From Diospyros lotus (lineage: Eukaryota; Streptophyta; Magnoliopsida; Ericales; Ebenaceae): DNA of 64,000 nt. The stretch is taken from contig NC_068352.1 of assembly GCF_014633365.1 (NCBI RefSeq), forward strand, positions 19,315,310 to 19,379,309, read 5' to 3'. Under the pieces are notes generated by a model. The model was not told the origin of the DNA, did no database searches, and saw only the letters and a program-made list of their open reading frames with translations. Positions 13,401 through 25,400 of this stretch are shown piece after piece (positions within the stretch are counted from its first letter, which is position 1; each line of letters opens with the position of its first letter). The position numbers were made by a program, and so were the translations under genes.

Positions 13401-16400
13401 CTGGTATGGAAGATCCGCTGAAGTTGGTGACGCGGACAACACTAGAGGCAACACGAACTGAGGAGCCTTTGCGATTAGTGTCGGAGTCCGTCGAAGGTGA
13501 TCTAGCAACAGATTCGGAATGGGCGAGGCAAGATGTTGACGAACGACAGTGAATTTTAATAAGTCTTGCCCAGAATTGGCGTGCGAAGGAGAGGCCGACG
13601 GTGATACCGAGTTGAATTTGAAGTCCAAATTAGAGTAGCGCAGCAGGTATGGGATTTGAAACGGAGCAACATTGAAGGTGGAACAACAGGGTGATTTGCT
13701 GCAGTTTTCTGAGTTGCTGTAGTCGATTTAGAAGGCGAGGTATAAAATCGTTGTCAGAGGCGTTGCGGCAATTTCAGCAGGACATATCAAGTGGGTTGGA
13801 AATCAGATAGCGACTGTGATCATCACGATAGGTCATAATAGACCATCAAATTCCGACTATTTCCGAACAAGACGAGCTAGGCAATCTCAACAGCAAGCTC
13901 TTGTACAAATTTTGAAGGCGAAGGTGGTCGGTGATTGGGCGGTAGCTGGCGCTGGGAGGTGTTAATCTCCAAGCAAGCGAGCACACTCAGTTCGTAATTG
14001 GAAGGCGTAGCAGAGAGTCTGGGCGATCTTGATTTGCTGTGATCGAGTGCTGGAAACGATTGCACCAGGCGATTTCGACGAAGCTTCCAGCGACTCCTAG
14101 AGCAGTTTTGGTTGATCGGAAATTGCAGTCGAAGCAGATTTGGAGTGTTGGACAATGACCAGAGGTGAAGCGAACGGCCCAGAGGGTTGCGATTGTCCAA
14201 GGCGAGTGTGAGTCTGTCGGAGGTGGAGCGGACAGCCCAGCGAGTTGCGACCAGACCGGAAGACTAGTCCGACCAGACCGATAAGTTTCCTACAGGTGCG
14301 GCTGTGTGCTACGGTTTCAGTTGCCTTCCGACTCGTGTTAGTGAAGCGACTGAGAGGGGGGGGGGGGGTTTGCTGCCGCTATCCATTGCAATGGTTGATG
14401 GTGGCGCATGCAATTCTCTTGGGTTGGTGTGAGGCTACTATCTCCAGAAATTCTGAACAGTCCTATCTGACTTTTGAAGGCAAAGGCAATTGGTGATTAT
14501 AATTTGGGTCAATCCAGCACATTCAAGCGATCTGACAGAGCAGATCCAATCTTCATCTTCTTCTGCTGGTGCAATTCCATCTAAACAGTCATGACATTGG
14601 ATGCTCCTTTTGGAAACTTGGAGAGAAGGTTGGGGCGCTTTGAGAGAAGGGTGAATGGGTTTCTAGATGAAATGAGGGATCAACTACAGGGTCTCATGGA
14701 CATGTTCACCCGCCAAAATCAATCATCCATGAAGAAACTGACTCCAAATATCCTAGAGAATACTGAGAGGTATGCTTCCTCTTTCTCATCACCACCTCCT
14801 TCATCTAATTGGAATGAATATGAAAAAGAAGTGAGAAGACTTAAAGAGGCAACTACCCAAAGGCTACAAAGGGAGATGCTTGGAGATTGATGTTTGTCTA
14901 ATGTGGTGGAAGAATTCTACAAAATCAAGCAAGATGGGTCAGTAAGGGAGTACGAAATGAGGTTTGAAGAGCTGAAGGCCTTGATGCACAATTATAACCC
15001 CTATTTGGCAGATGATTATTTCGTTTTAAGCTTCTTAATTGGCTTAAAATCAGAATGTCGATTAATGAAGGGGATTCAGCCCAAACTGTCAAGCAAGTTG
15101 CTGATAGTGCCTGATTCCACGAATTTGTGTTTGAAGAACAGAGGAAGGAAGAGGAGGAGAAGCTGAAAGAAAGAGCAAACAAAGAAGCAAGGAGCATTGA
15201 TCATTTTATGAAAGAATTGGAGCATGAATCAGAAATGAAGGAAAGGCGGAACCAGGAGCGTGGTGAACACCACAGTGAAAATTCTGCCCCATCCAACCGA
15301 AATGATGAGAACTGCTATGAAGATGGCCTATTTGTAGCTGAAATATCTTCTAATGTTGTGTAGCATTGATCCTAAAATGTGCCACAATGTTGCTGTAAAT
15401 TTTGAGGTTGAGGAGCAACATCAATTGAAGGTTGAAGGACTGCAAGTTACAGCTGTTGTCGGTGACCGGAAACAACTAAATTCAAGGAAGGCACTAGATG
15501 AGGATGTAGTGACTGGATTTGGCATCATATTGGATCCTCAATCTATGGGTATGAGCTATCTTAAATTGGTAGCTATCACCAACCCACGAGAAATGGTATG
15601 CCACTCCTTGGAGGAAGATGCAGTTTGTGATTGCACTGATTATCATTTTTGTTTCAATTGATGAGTATCCAAGAACAAAGAAGAAGTGGCCTAGAAAGGG
15701 AAGGATAAAAGAAAGAACAACCAAGCTAGAGAGAGTTGGTATTGGTTGATGAGCAATGACTAAATTGTTGTAAGTTCTTGGGGACAAGAACTCTCTCAAG
15801 AAGGGGGGAATAGTCATGACCCAAGTAGTAATTCAAGGGCAATATAGTAATAGTATTATAATAATAGTTAGGAGATATTTTAGAAGCACATGGGGTGCAT
15901 GTGCTAGGCTGCTATTGAGCTTGTAATGCTTATATAAGGCTGTTGCTATTGGTTTGTTAGGGTATGCTGAAAATTATTGAATTGAAATTCCATTTTCTTT
16001 CCTCTACCATTCTTCCTCTCTTTTTCTGTTCTCTATTTCTCCCTCTCTTTCCCTTAATATCTCTCTCTCTAACTACTGATTTCTCCCTCCTACAATCTGA
16101 TTTTCTTCCCCAATTCCTCTTTAACCTATCACGAACCCTAGGTTCGTGACATCGATCCTCAAGGCAATCGATTTTCCACCAACAATAAAAAATTTTGATG
16201 GCAAATGATATCGGGATGAAGCACAAGGAATCTTGATGGTAGCAAGTGTCTGCAACGATGATGGAGAGGCAAAACAACATGGGATCAGTAGAATCGATAG
16301 TGGAAAAGAAGTTAGATAGTGTTGTCGATCTGTTGCAAGAGGAGATCAAGCATAGGCATGAAATTGTGGATGAATTCAGAAATTGGGTGATGGACTAGTG

Positions 16401-19400
16401 TATGATAATGTTCGCCAAACAGAATCAATTTAGACTACCTGCTTGTTTGCTTTCCAAAGAATATTTGGATCCCATTATTATAGAAAAACTACCAGATCCT
16501 ACAACTAATCCTTACACTCTCCAAGAACTGGATCAAATCCTATTCTAGTTGACCTTACTCATCCTTGGAACCGGAACTCCATTGATAAATCTCAGAGTCC
16601 AATGCAGGGTGACAAAAGTCTTGTTTCGAAATGGGATGTTGGAATATCTAAGGCAGAAAATGATAATAAGAAGGACGTGGTTAAGGAAGCATTACTTCCT
16701 TGGGAGTTCCCTAAAATACTAGAGCCTAAGGAGGGGTCAAAATTGTGGAAAAATGATTCATTTGCCTACTTTAGATTTTGGGTTGAAGAAGTACTCTGAT
16801 TTAGGCAGCAATGACAAGAAGGATGATTGCAATATCGAGAATAATTTTGGCGGTAAAAAGCATAATCTCAAGGAAAACTGTAATGACTAGGTTGCTAGGG
16901 CATCAGATCCAAAGGAACCGATTGATCTTTTTGAAGGAGAAGCTCATGCAGAGGGACATTCCGAGAAACACAAAGAAAAAGGAGTTATTGAATTGTTTGC
17001 ATAGACTTAGGAGGTTCCAACTGAAAATTTAGTCTATATTAAGGAAGTTGGTGAACTCCGCCTGGGGATGTTATCCACTACCGGTCCCAAGCTCGGATAA
17101 AGGAGGAGGGTTGTGTTAGGTAGCCGACAGCCAACGTAAAACTTAGTCGGATCCAAAACATGAACTCTAGACAAATTATGAAAAAACGTTTGGGCGTGGG
17201 CGTAACCCTTCATAGCGACGTGCTACACTGCCCGCATGTAGTGTCAAGTGGGCTAGGGCCGCTGCATCGGCGCCCGGATGTAGTGACAAATGAGCAAGGG
17301 TTTTCGCATTTGCTTGGACGGATGTGGGTAAAGAAGTTAGTCCAACATCAAAATCAAAATCAAAATCAAAAACAAAATCAAAATCAAAACCAAAACCAAA
17401 AACAAAATCAAAATAAAAAACAAAATCAAATTCAAAGTCAAAGCCAAAAACAAAATCATAGATTAAGGATTGGGTCATGGAACATAGGAACATTAACAGG
17501 CAAAGCTATGGAAGTGGTAGATGTGATGATTAGGAGAAAGATTAATATTACGTGCCTTCAAGAGACGAGATGGGTAGGGAAAAAAGCAAAAACTTTGTCA
17601 GAAAATGGATATAAAATATGGTACACAGGAAATGATCAAGCAAAAAATGGAGTGGGGATCATTATGGATAAAAGCTTAGTAGATGAGGTAGTGGATGTAA
17701 AGAGAATAGGGGATAGGATTATTATGGTGAAAGTTATTCTAGGAAGAATGACTGAATATCTTTAGTACATATGCACCACAGGCGAGGTTAGGTGAGAAGA
17801 TAAAAGCAAAATTCTGGAAGGATCTAGAGGGACTCATACAAATGATACCAAGAGGAGAGAAAGTGATTATAGGAGGTGACTTAAATGGTCACGTGGGTAG
17901 AGACGGAAACGGCTATAGAGAGGTACATGGAGGGTATGGATTCGGGGAAATTAATAATGAGAGTAAGTCTATTCTAGATTTTGCAATGGCATATGGGCTC
18001 ATCATAACCAATACTAGGTTCAAAAAATGGGATGAACACTTAATCACATATAAAAATGTCACATCAAGCACCCAAATAGATTACTTCCTCATGAGACAAG
18101 AGGACCGGGTATGTTGTAGGGATTGTAAGGTAATACCAGGAGAGTGTTTGACTACTCAACATAGACTTCTAGTACTTGACGTCCAAGTAAGAAATTGGAA
18201 GAGAAAAAATCACATAAAACAAAATCCAAGAATCAGGTGGTGGGATTTAAAAGGGGAGAAACAACTAATCTTTAAAGAAAAATTAAGGGGTAAAAGAGAA
18301 TGGAATGGAGAAGGACAGACAAACCAAATGTGGAGAGAAATGACTAATGCCCTGAGAAACACAACAAATGTAGTGCTTGGAGAGACAAATGGTAGAGCCC
18401 CTAACCTTAAGGAGTCTTGGTGGTGGAATGAAGAAGTGCAATTGAAAATTAAAAATAAGAAAAATTGCTATAAGACTGTATATCAGTGCAACAATGAAGA
18501 AAATAAAAAAAATTATAAAGAATCAAAAAAGGCAGCAAAAAAAACTGTTAGTGAAGCAAGGTCAAAAGCATACGAGAATCTATATAAACGACTTGATACA
18601 AAAGATGGAGAAAGGTATATATATAAATTAGCTAAAGCAAGAGAAAGAAAAACAAGGGATTTAAATCAAGTGAAATGCATAAAAGATGAAAATCAAAATG
18701 TATTAGTGAATGAAGGAGCGATTAAGGAGAGATGGAAGGAGTATTTCACAAAATTATTCAATGATGATGGCGATACAAGAGTTAGGTTGGGACATCTTAG
18801 TAACTCCGAAGGGAACGTGAGCTATACATTTTATCGACGCATAAGTCCAAATGAAATAAGACAAGTATTAAAAAAGATGAAAAATTATAAGGCGGTGGGA
18901 TCGGATACTATACCAATAGAAGCATGGAAATGCATGGGAGAAGAGGGTATCTCCTGGCTAACAAAATTATTTAATGCGATTCTTAAATCAAAAAAGATGC
19001 CAGATGAGTGGAGGAAGAGTACTTTGGTCCCTATATATAAGAACAAAGGAGATGTTCAAAACTGTGAAAATTACAGAGGAATTAAGTTAATGAGCCATAC
19101 CATGAAACTCTGGGAGAGAGTAATAGAGCAGAGGCTCAGAAAAGAAACAGAGGTCTCAGAAAATCAGTTTGGTTTCATGCCCGGTATATACCTACTGAGG
19201 CGCCTAATGGAAAGGTATCGGGATCATCAGAAGGACCTACATATGGTGTTTATAAATCTAGAAAAGGCCTATGATAGGGTTCCTAAAGAAGTATTATGGA
19301 GGGTTTTAGAGAAGAAAGGAGTCCGAATAGCCTATATACAAGCCCTTAAGGACATGTATCATGGTGCAGAGACAAGGGTCAGAACATGCGGAAGGGATAC

Positions 19401-22400
19401 TGAACCGTTTAAAATTACAATAAGATTGCATCAAGGTTCTGCACTAAGTCCATACTTATTTGCTCTAGTAATGGATGAACTCACTAAAGATATTCGGATA
19501 GATGTGCCATGGTGTATGCTATTTGCAGACGACATAGTGTTGGTGGATGAAACAAAAGAAGGAGTGAACACTAAGCTTGAGTTATGGAGAAACAATTTAG
19601 AATCTAAGGGATTTAAATTAAGCAGAAAGAAAACAGAATATATGGAATGTAAATTTAGTAAGAATGCAAGAGTGGAGGATGTTATAATAAAATTGGAAGA
19701 CCAAATCTTACAAAGAAAAGACCATTTTCGATATTTGGGATCAGTGATTCAAAAAGATGGAGAAATTCACGAGGATGTCACACATAGAATTAAGGCAGGT
19801 TGGCTAAAATGGAGAAATGCATCGGGGGTGTTATGTGATGATAAAATCCTATTAAAATTGAAAGGAAAATTCTATAGGACAGCTATAAGACCAGTTTTGT
19901 TGTGCCGTTCAGAATGTTGGGCAGTCAAATACCAACATGAGCAAAAGACGAGTGTAGCGGAGATGAGGATGTTAAGATGGATGTGCGGCCATACAAGAAA
20001 AGATAAAATTAGAAATGAAGTTATTCGTAATAAGATAGGAGTAGTGCCAATAGAGGAGAAGATGAGAGAGACTAGACTAAGATGGTTTGGTCATGTGAGA
20101 AGGAGACCAAGAGACGCTCATGTGAGGAGAGTTGATGAAATGGAACAATTAATCAAAAAAATAGGTAGAGGCAGACCTAAGAAGACTTTGAGGGAGACAT
20201 TAAAGTTTGATATGAAGTGTATGGATCTCAATGAAGATATGACAAAAGATAGAAATACATGGAAGTGTAGAATTCATGTAACCGACTCCACATAGTGGGA
20301 TAAAAGCTGGATATGTTGTTGTTGTAAGGAAGTTGGTGCTAGAATTGAAATAAACTTATCAAGGGTAACTCTGGATCTTGAAGAAGAAAGGAGATGGGAT
20401 AAGGAGATCCGGGTAGACCACATTTTACAAGAGCAGGAGGCTGAAGATTTGGTTGAGAATCAGTCTATAAATCGGATTGGGGATGGGAACTGCTGTGAAG
20501 ATGGCTTCCATGTAGCTGATATGCTGGTCAGGGATATTGTTCCATTGGATAATTTGATTATAAATCATGTTTGAGATGAAGGTAGTGATGGAGGCCTGGT
20601 TTCATCCATTGAGGAACCTATGGGACTTTCTCATCACTTTCTATGCAACCAGTATGTCCAGACAGCAAGGGCAAGGAAATTTAAGTCTCTTACTTTTGCT
20701 GGAAATGGTATGTTGGGAGGTATGTCCTTAGCTGAGATATCTTCTAATGTTGTGAAGGTGTGTGGATTTGATAAGGAAGTATGGGGACAACTTGTAATTG
20801 AAGGACAGCTACTGAAAATAATTGAATCAAGCTGTATGGTCAGAAATGAGGTTTTGCATAAGTTAGACAATGCCAATTCTCAAGGAGGGTTACAATGTTT
20901 TGTATCGATAAAGCAAAATATTGTTTTAGAAATGCAAGAGAGCATGGCTTCAACAACTAAATTCCTAACAAGATTTCAGCTTAGGAAAAGGGCTAAGGAA
21001 GCCAAGAGTTTTGCGGTGGAGAACAAAGCTCCTGCTGCTCTGTTCATTCTTGCTACAACCAACCGCTTAGGATTTCTGTCATCTCTGTTGAAGGGAGGAT
21101 AGAGGACTGGAGTTTGTGCTGTAGCAACTCCTAGATTTGACACTTCTACATTGCTGCATGTAAAGGTGCTTGTTGTAAAGGGTGATGAAGTATTCAAGAA
21201 CATGAGAACCGCTACAAATTTGTTATGCGTACAAATATTTTTCAAAACTTCTCCATCCAAGCTGTGGAAGAGAAGGAAAAATCATACTAGAAGCTGTGGA
21301 GGTTTGGCATTTCTTGGGAACAAGAAATGTTTCAAGGCGGGGGGAATTGTCATGTTCTTAGGCGCAATAGAGGGCAATATTGTAATAAAGATATAATACT
21401 TGTTAGGATTACAGTTGTATTGCACATGGGTGCAATGGCTATGAGGCTATAAATAAGCTACTGCCGTAGGAGGAGAATTATGTTTGAATTGTTGAATGAA
21501 ATCTCTCATTTCTCTCTCTTGAATTCTCTCAATCTCCCTCAAATTCCTCTCTAATCTCTTTTTTTCTTTCCCTCTCCGTTCTGTTCTTCCCTAACTTCCT
21601 TCCATCTCTTCTGATCTAACTTCCTCAATTCCTTCCAATTACCTTTTAAACCTGTCATGAACCCTAGGTTCATGATAGGGTCATGACAATCTCATCTCTT
21701 TAAAAGATTTCTTGTCCTCAAGAAATCACAGCAAGGTTCTGAAATGATTTTGGCCATTGATTCTGCATGCCTCCCCTTAGAAGAAATTACTTCATCCAAT
21801 TCCCATATTCACTATCTAGTTTCTTCTTCGCCTTTTCTTGTTCTTAGCTCTTGATTTCCTTTTCTTTTGCCTTCCCATTTCTTTTTCTCCAAAAACAGCA
21901 GTACTATGATTTGTTGCAACACCTAGTTCAGCCACCCACCCATCCCTTGTTGCTATCAGAATTAATTTTAATTGACCAGTCATACCTTCCACCATATCAT
22001 CTCCAATAGTAGAGGAATTCAAATTGCTCTGCAAGCCAAAACCAAATTCAATGCTGCTGCTCTCCAACGGAAATTTGAACAAGCAAAACAACAAAAACCC
22101 TTGCACAATCTTCCTAGACTCATCACGTTTCTTCCATTCATCTTGCTTCAATTGTGTCCTCTGTTGCTCCTGAGTTGTTTCCTGCTTGCTTTCATTCACC
22201 AACGGTTATAACTTCCAAGGATCAACCAAAAACACATCTATTGACTGCAAACACTCCTTGTTTTGATATATGCAAAGGACCTGGGACATGTATTTGTGCT
22301 CATATTTGAAGAAGGTCATTATGAGTAACAATTTTGGTATGTGTTTGTAATCTTTTTTTCCTTTTGTAATACTGTGAAAAATCTGTTGTCTCTCATAGCT

Positions 22401-25400
22401 GATTTTATAAGGAAAACTCATGTTGGATGTACCAGCTATTTAGATTCTTTGGTTACCTCTCCTATACATCATTCTTATGCTGAATTAACGCTACTTAAAA
22501 AAGAAACAAAATATGTGTTTGTCCTACTTATTTTCCTTTGTACAATCAAGCCCACCTTTACTCAATGGTTTTTCAGTTAGTTTTTGTCATGACCCTAGGG
22601 GGTAGTACTGTAATTGGGAGGGTATTAACCTTGTAAACCGTTAGGGTCTAACTGGAGGAGTTGGTTGGTTAATAGGCGGGAATGGGTTGATTGTATAATA
22701 GCTTCTTGTTAGGCTATTAAGTAGTTAGAAGAGTTGTTGCTGAATTGGCCAGAGATTCTATATAAAGGAACCTACAGTATTATGGAGGGATATCGGTTGA
22801 ATGAATAATCAATTCCTCTCTTTCTTGATTCTCTCTCTCTCTCTGTTTCTATCTCTCTCCCTCATTCTTACATTCTATAGTTACTGAAATTGCCAGCCCT
22901 AATTCAAGGGCTTGACAGTTTTGACACCCATAGTTTCTTAATTTACTTTAGTTTTATCACAATTATCCTTTAGGTTGTTGGCACTTTCTTGATTATTCTT
23001 ACCAAAAAAGAAAAGAAGAACTTGATTGCAATCTGTTTCTTTGAGTGGGACATTTACCATTAACTTACAAAACTTGTGTTTGTTGGGACTGACTTTTCAC
23101 GTTCTAATCAATATAGAGATGAGCAGCGGATTAAGGGGTTGAATGGGCTTGGTTCTATGAGAATGTTCAGTGGATTAAGGGGTTGGTGATCTGGTGAAGT
23201 TCTGTGTTTGCACAAAATACTTACATTGATGGAAATGGACTTGAGAAAGTGCAAGGAGTGTAGAGATTTAAATATAGGAAATTGAGAATTTGAGGGAAAA
23301 TCAGGAAACTATGTAAAGGCCATAGGATACTGGTTTTGTTTGGTTCCTTTATGTTTGCGAATATGTGGTTGAATGGGCTTGGTTTTATGAGGATGCACAG
23401 TGGATTAACAGGTTGGTAATCTGATGAAGTTATTATGTGATTACACAATAAGACTTGCACCAACAAAGATGCACTTGAGAAAGTGCAAGAAGGAGCATTG
23501 AGATTTAAATATAGGACGGTGTCAATTTGATGGAAAATCAGGAAACTAAATGTCATAGGAGATGATGTAATATGTTTTTTTTTGTTTATATTTTTTGTAT
23601 ATATATTTTTTCTAGTCAGGCTAGTTTTATTATCTTAATAATAGTAGCGGGGAAGGGCTTGTAGATGGATGATGAGCTTGAAAATGATCTGGTTCTTCTG
23701 GGAGAAGCTATAATGGAAGCTTTTGATTGAAGACTTGAGTCTAATGGTTTGCTGTCTTTGTTTGGTGGAGAACAGGATGGTTTTAGAGAGGCTTTCTTGG
23801 AAGGAGTTGGCTGAACCTATTGAAAGCTTCACTGGTGATATTTGAATGTATCACCATTTGAATGTATAGTTGAAACTCAAGAAACTCCCTGTTTATATTT
23901 GAATGTATAGTTGAAATGCACTTAAAAAGAAGTTCAAACTTTTATCTGGTAATTATGACTATCTTGCAGGCCTGACTTACTAATTTTGGATGTCTTGAAA
24001 AAAAAAGAAGAAAAAACTCTTGGTCAAAGCAATGATCTTAATGATCAAGAGTTCATAGTACTAGTGGTATTATCAGAGCTTTAATTTGAATAGTGTTTGA
24101 GTTCAATTTATGTCTTATGTGTTTGCCCCCGTCTGTGTTTGTTGTACATTATTGTTCTACATGTATTAGTGTACCTGTATTCACATGCAAGTTTTATGTG
24201 AGGGGGAATCTTGAAAACTATGATACACATTTTCTTAGCTTCTGCAACAGATTAGGCTTTTGGAGCAAGTGATAACATTGATTTTAGTTTCCCTCTCTTG
24301 GCTTTCGGCTAGTTTAGATGAACACGAATGCATGAATATTTGTGTGCTTTACTCTTGTTTTGTCTACATAAACGGCATATTTTAACCATTGTCATATACT
24401 ACTCCCTAAGATCCATGAGAATGTGGCTTATTAGTTCTATTCCTTATTATCTTTCTTATAAACTCTTCAATATTTCTATGGTGTTTTTTTGTGTAACATA
24501 GAGAATTAGAAATAGAATGGTATCAATAATCTCTCAAAGTACACCAAATACAGCTTGAATTATGAGCTATGCTTGCCAGGCCAAATGATAAATGTTGGAA
24601 CATATTCCATACTGTTATTATTCATGTTCCTATCCCATGAAATTGCCTGACATGTGGAGAATTCATGTAAGAAAAATTCGGGTGGAACATGTTTTTGATT
24701 CTTCCCCTGGAGATTGGGTACTCTTGGTATTGTTATTTGTTTATTCCCACAGTACAATCCTGCTATTATGTTCCTCATATTCCATTTCAGCTTTAGTTCT
24801 TTCTGGCTACTAACTGACAATTTATGTTGTAGTTCCTTGCCCTCAAATAAAAGAGAACTTTTTCTTTCTTGTGATCCTTTTGGTTGTCACCGATATTTTC
24901 TTTTTTTCCAGAAAATAATTAACTAAATGCAAAGTTGGAGTTCCTCATCTATTGAAGAGATATTGATTTTCAGCCGTTATAGGCTTTGTATTTTTATTTT
25001 TGAATCTTATGAAGAGCAATCATCTCTTTACCTCTTGTTTCCTGCAGATCATTTTAGTTTAGGATTTTAACCTTCATGTTATCTTGATGTCCTCAGGAGG
25101 TGTATTCAAGTTGGAACTGTTTTTACCCGAAGAATATCCGATGGCAGCTCCCAAGGTATATAACAATCTTCTTTTTATGCTGTTTCTCATGCTGTGCTTG
25201 TTATGTTATTTTGGGGCCTTTATACATGTACCTGCTCAATGAAAGTTTAAGTAATGATTCGAGAGAGAATTCAAGCCAGAAGCATTAGGAGGCCTAGTAG
25301 AAATAATTTATTGTAGACGCTATTTTCCCTCATCTCCGGACGGTGACAATAATCCAGGTTGCATTGTTAATAATCTATCATACTGCAAGTCTGAAACTGA

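Larger units (their letters stand above)
8630..21677 (+). mobile_element. Element X: compound LTR-internal-LTR-internal-LTR retrotransposon
   Basis: Three related LTRs (8630-8967, 11664-11993, 21348-21677) frame two copies of the same internal region. Copy A is 8968-11663. Copy B is 11994-21347, interrupted by element Y and by a LINE. Each internal copy begins with an initiator-Met primer-binding site and ends with a purine tract. The flanks AGGTC (8625-8629) and GGGTC (21678-21682) differ by one base and fit a 5-bp target duplication for the whole compound. No reverse transcriptase or integrase is present, so the element is non-autonomous (LARD-like). The shared middle LTR is what unequal recombination between two copies would leave. 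Confidence 0.8.
8252..22205 (-). mobile_element. Element V: minus-strand non-autonomous LTR retrotransposon fragment, split by element X
   Basis: Two pieces flank compound element X. At 21678-21688 the plus strand reads gggtcatgaca, the reverse complement of an LTR start (TGTCATGACCC). Its continuation is 8252-8629 on the minus strand, ending CCCTAGGGTCGTAACA. Joined across X and its 5-bp duplication this gives one LTR of about 384 bp. On the minus strand just before that LTR, 21689-22205 holds an internal region ending in a 'gaggacaagaaatc' motif and a purine tract, as in X and Y, with a ~128-codon charged open frame (21816-22202). The 5' part is missing; the boundary near 22205 is approximate. 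Confidence 0.65.
4891..25096 (+). other. Giant intron 3 of UBC13 (20,206 bp)
   Basis: Donor gtaac at 4891 and acceptor ctcag at 25092-25096, phase 1, joining GAA-G to GA-GGT. It holds, left to right, a possible minus-strand gypsy LTR, LTR element V split by compound element X (itself carrying Y and an RTE LINE), solo LTR W and a ~230-bp tandem duplication. The stretches 4891-5549, 22206-22584, 22918-23136 and 23561-25096 hold no recognised gene and look like original intron or old, unrecognisable insertions. Confidence 0.9.
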
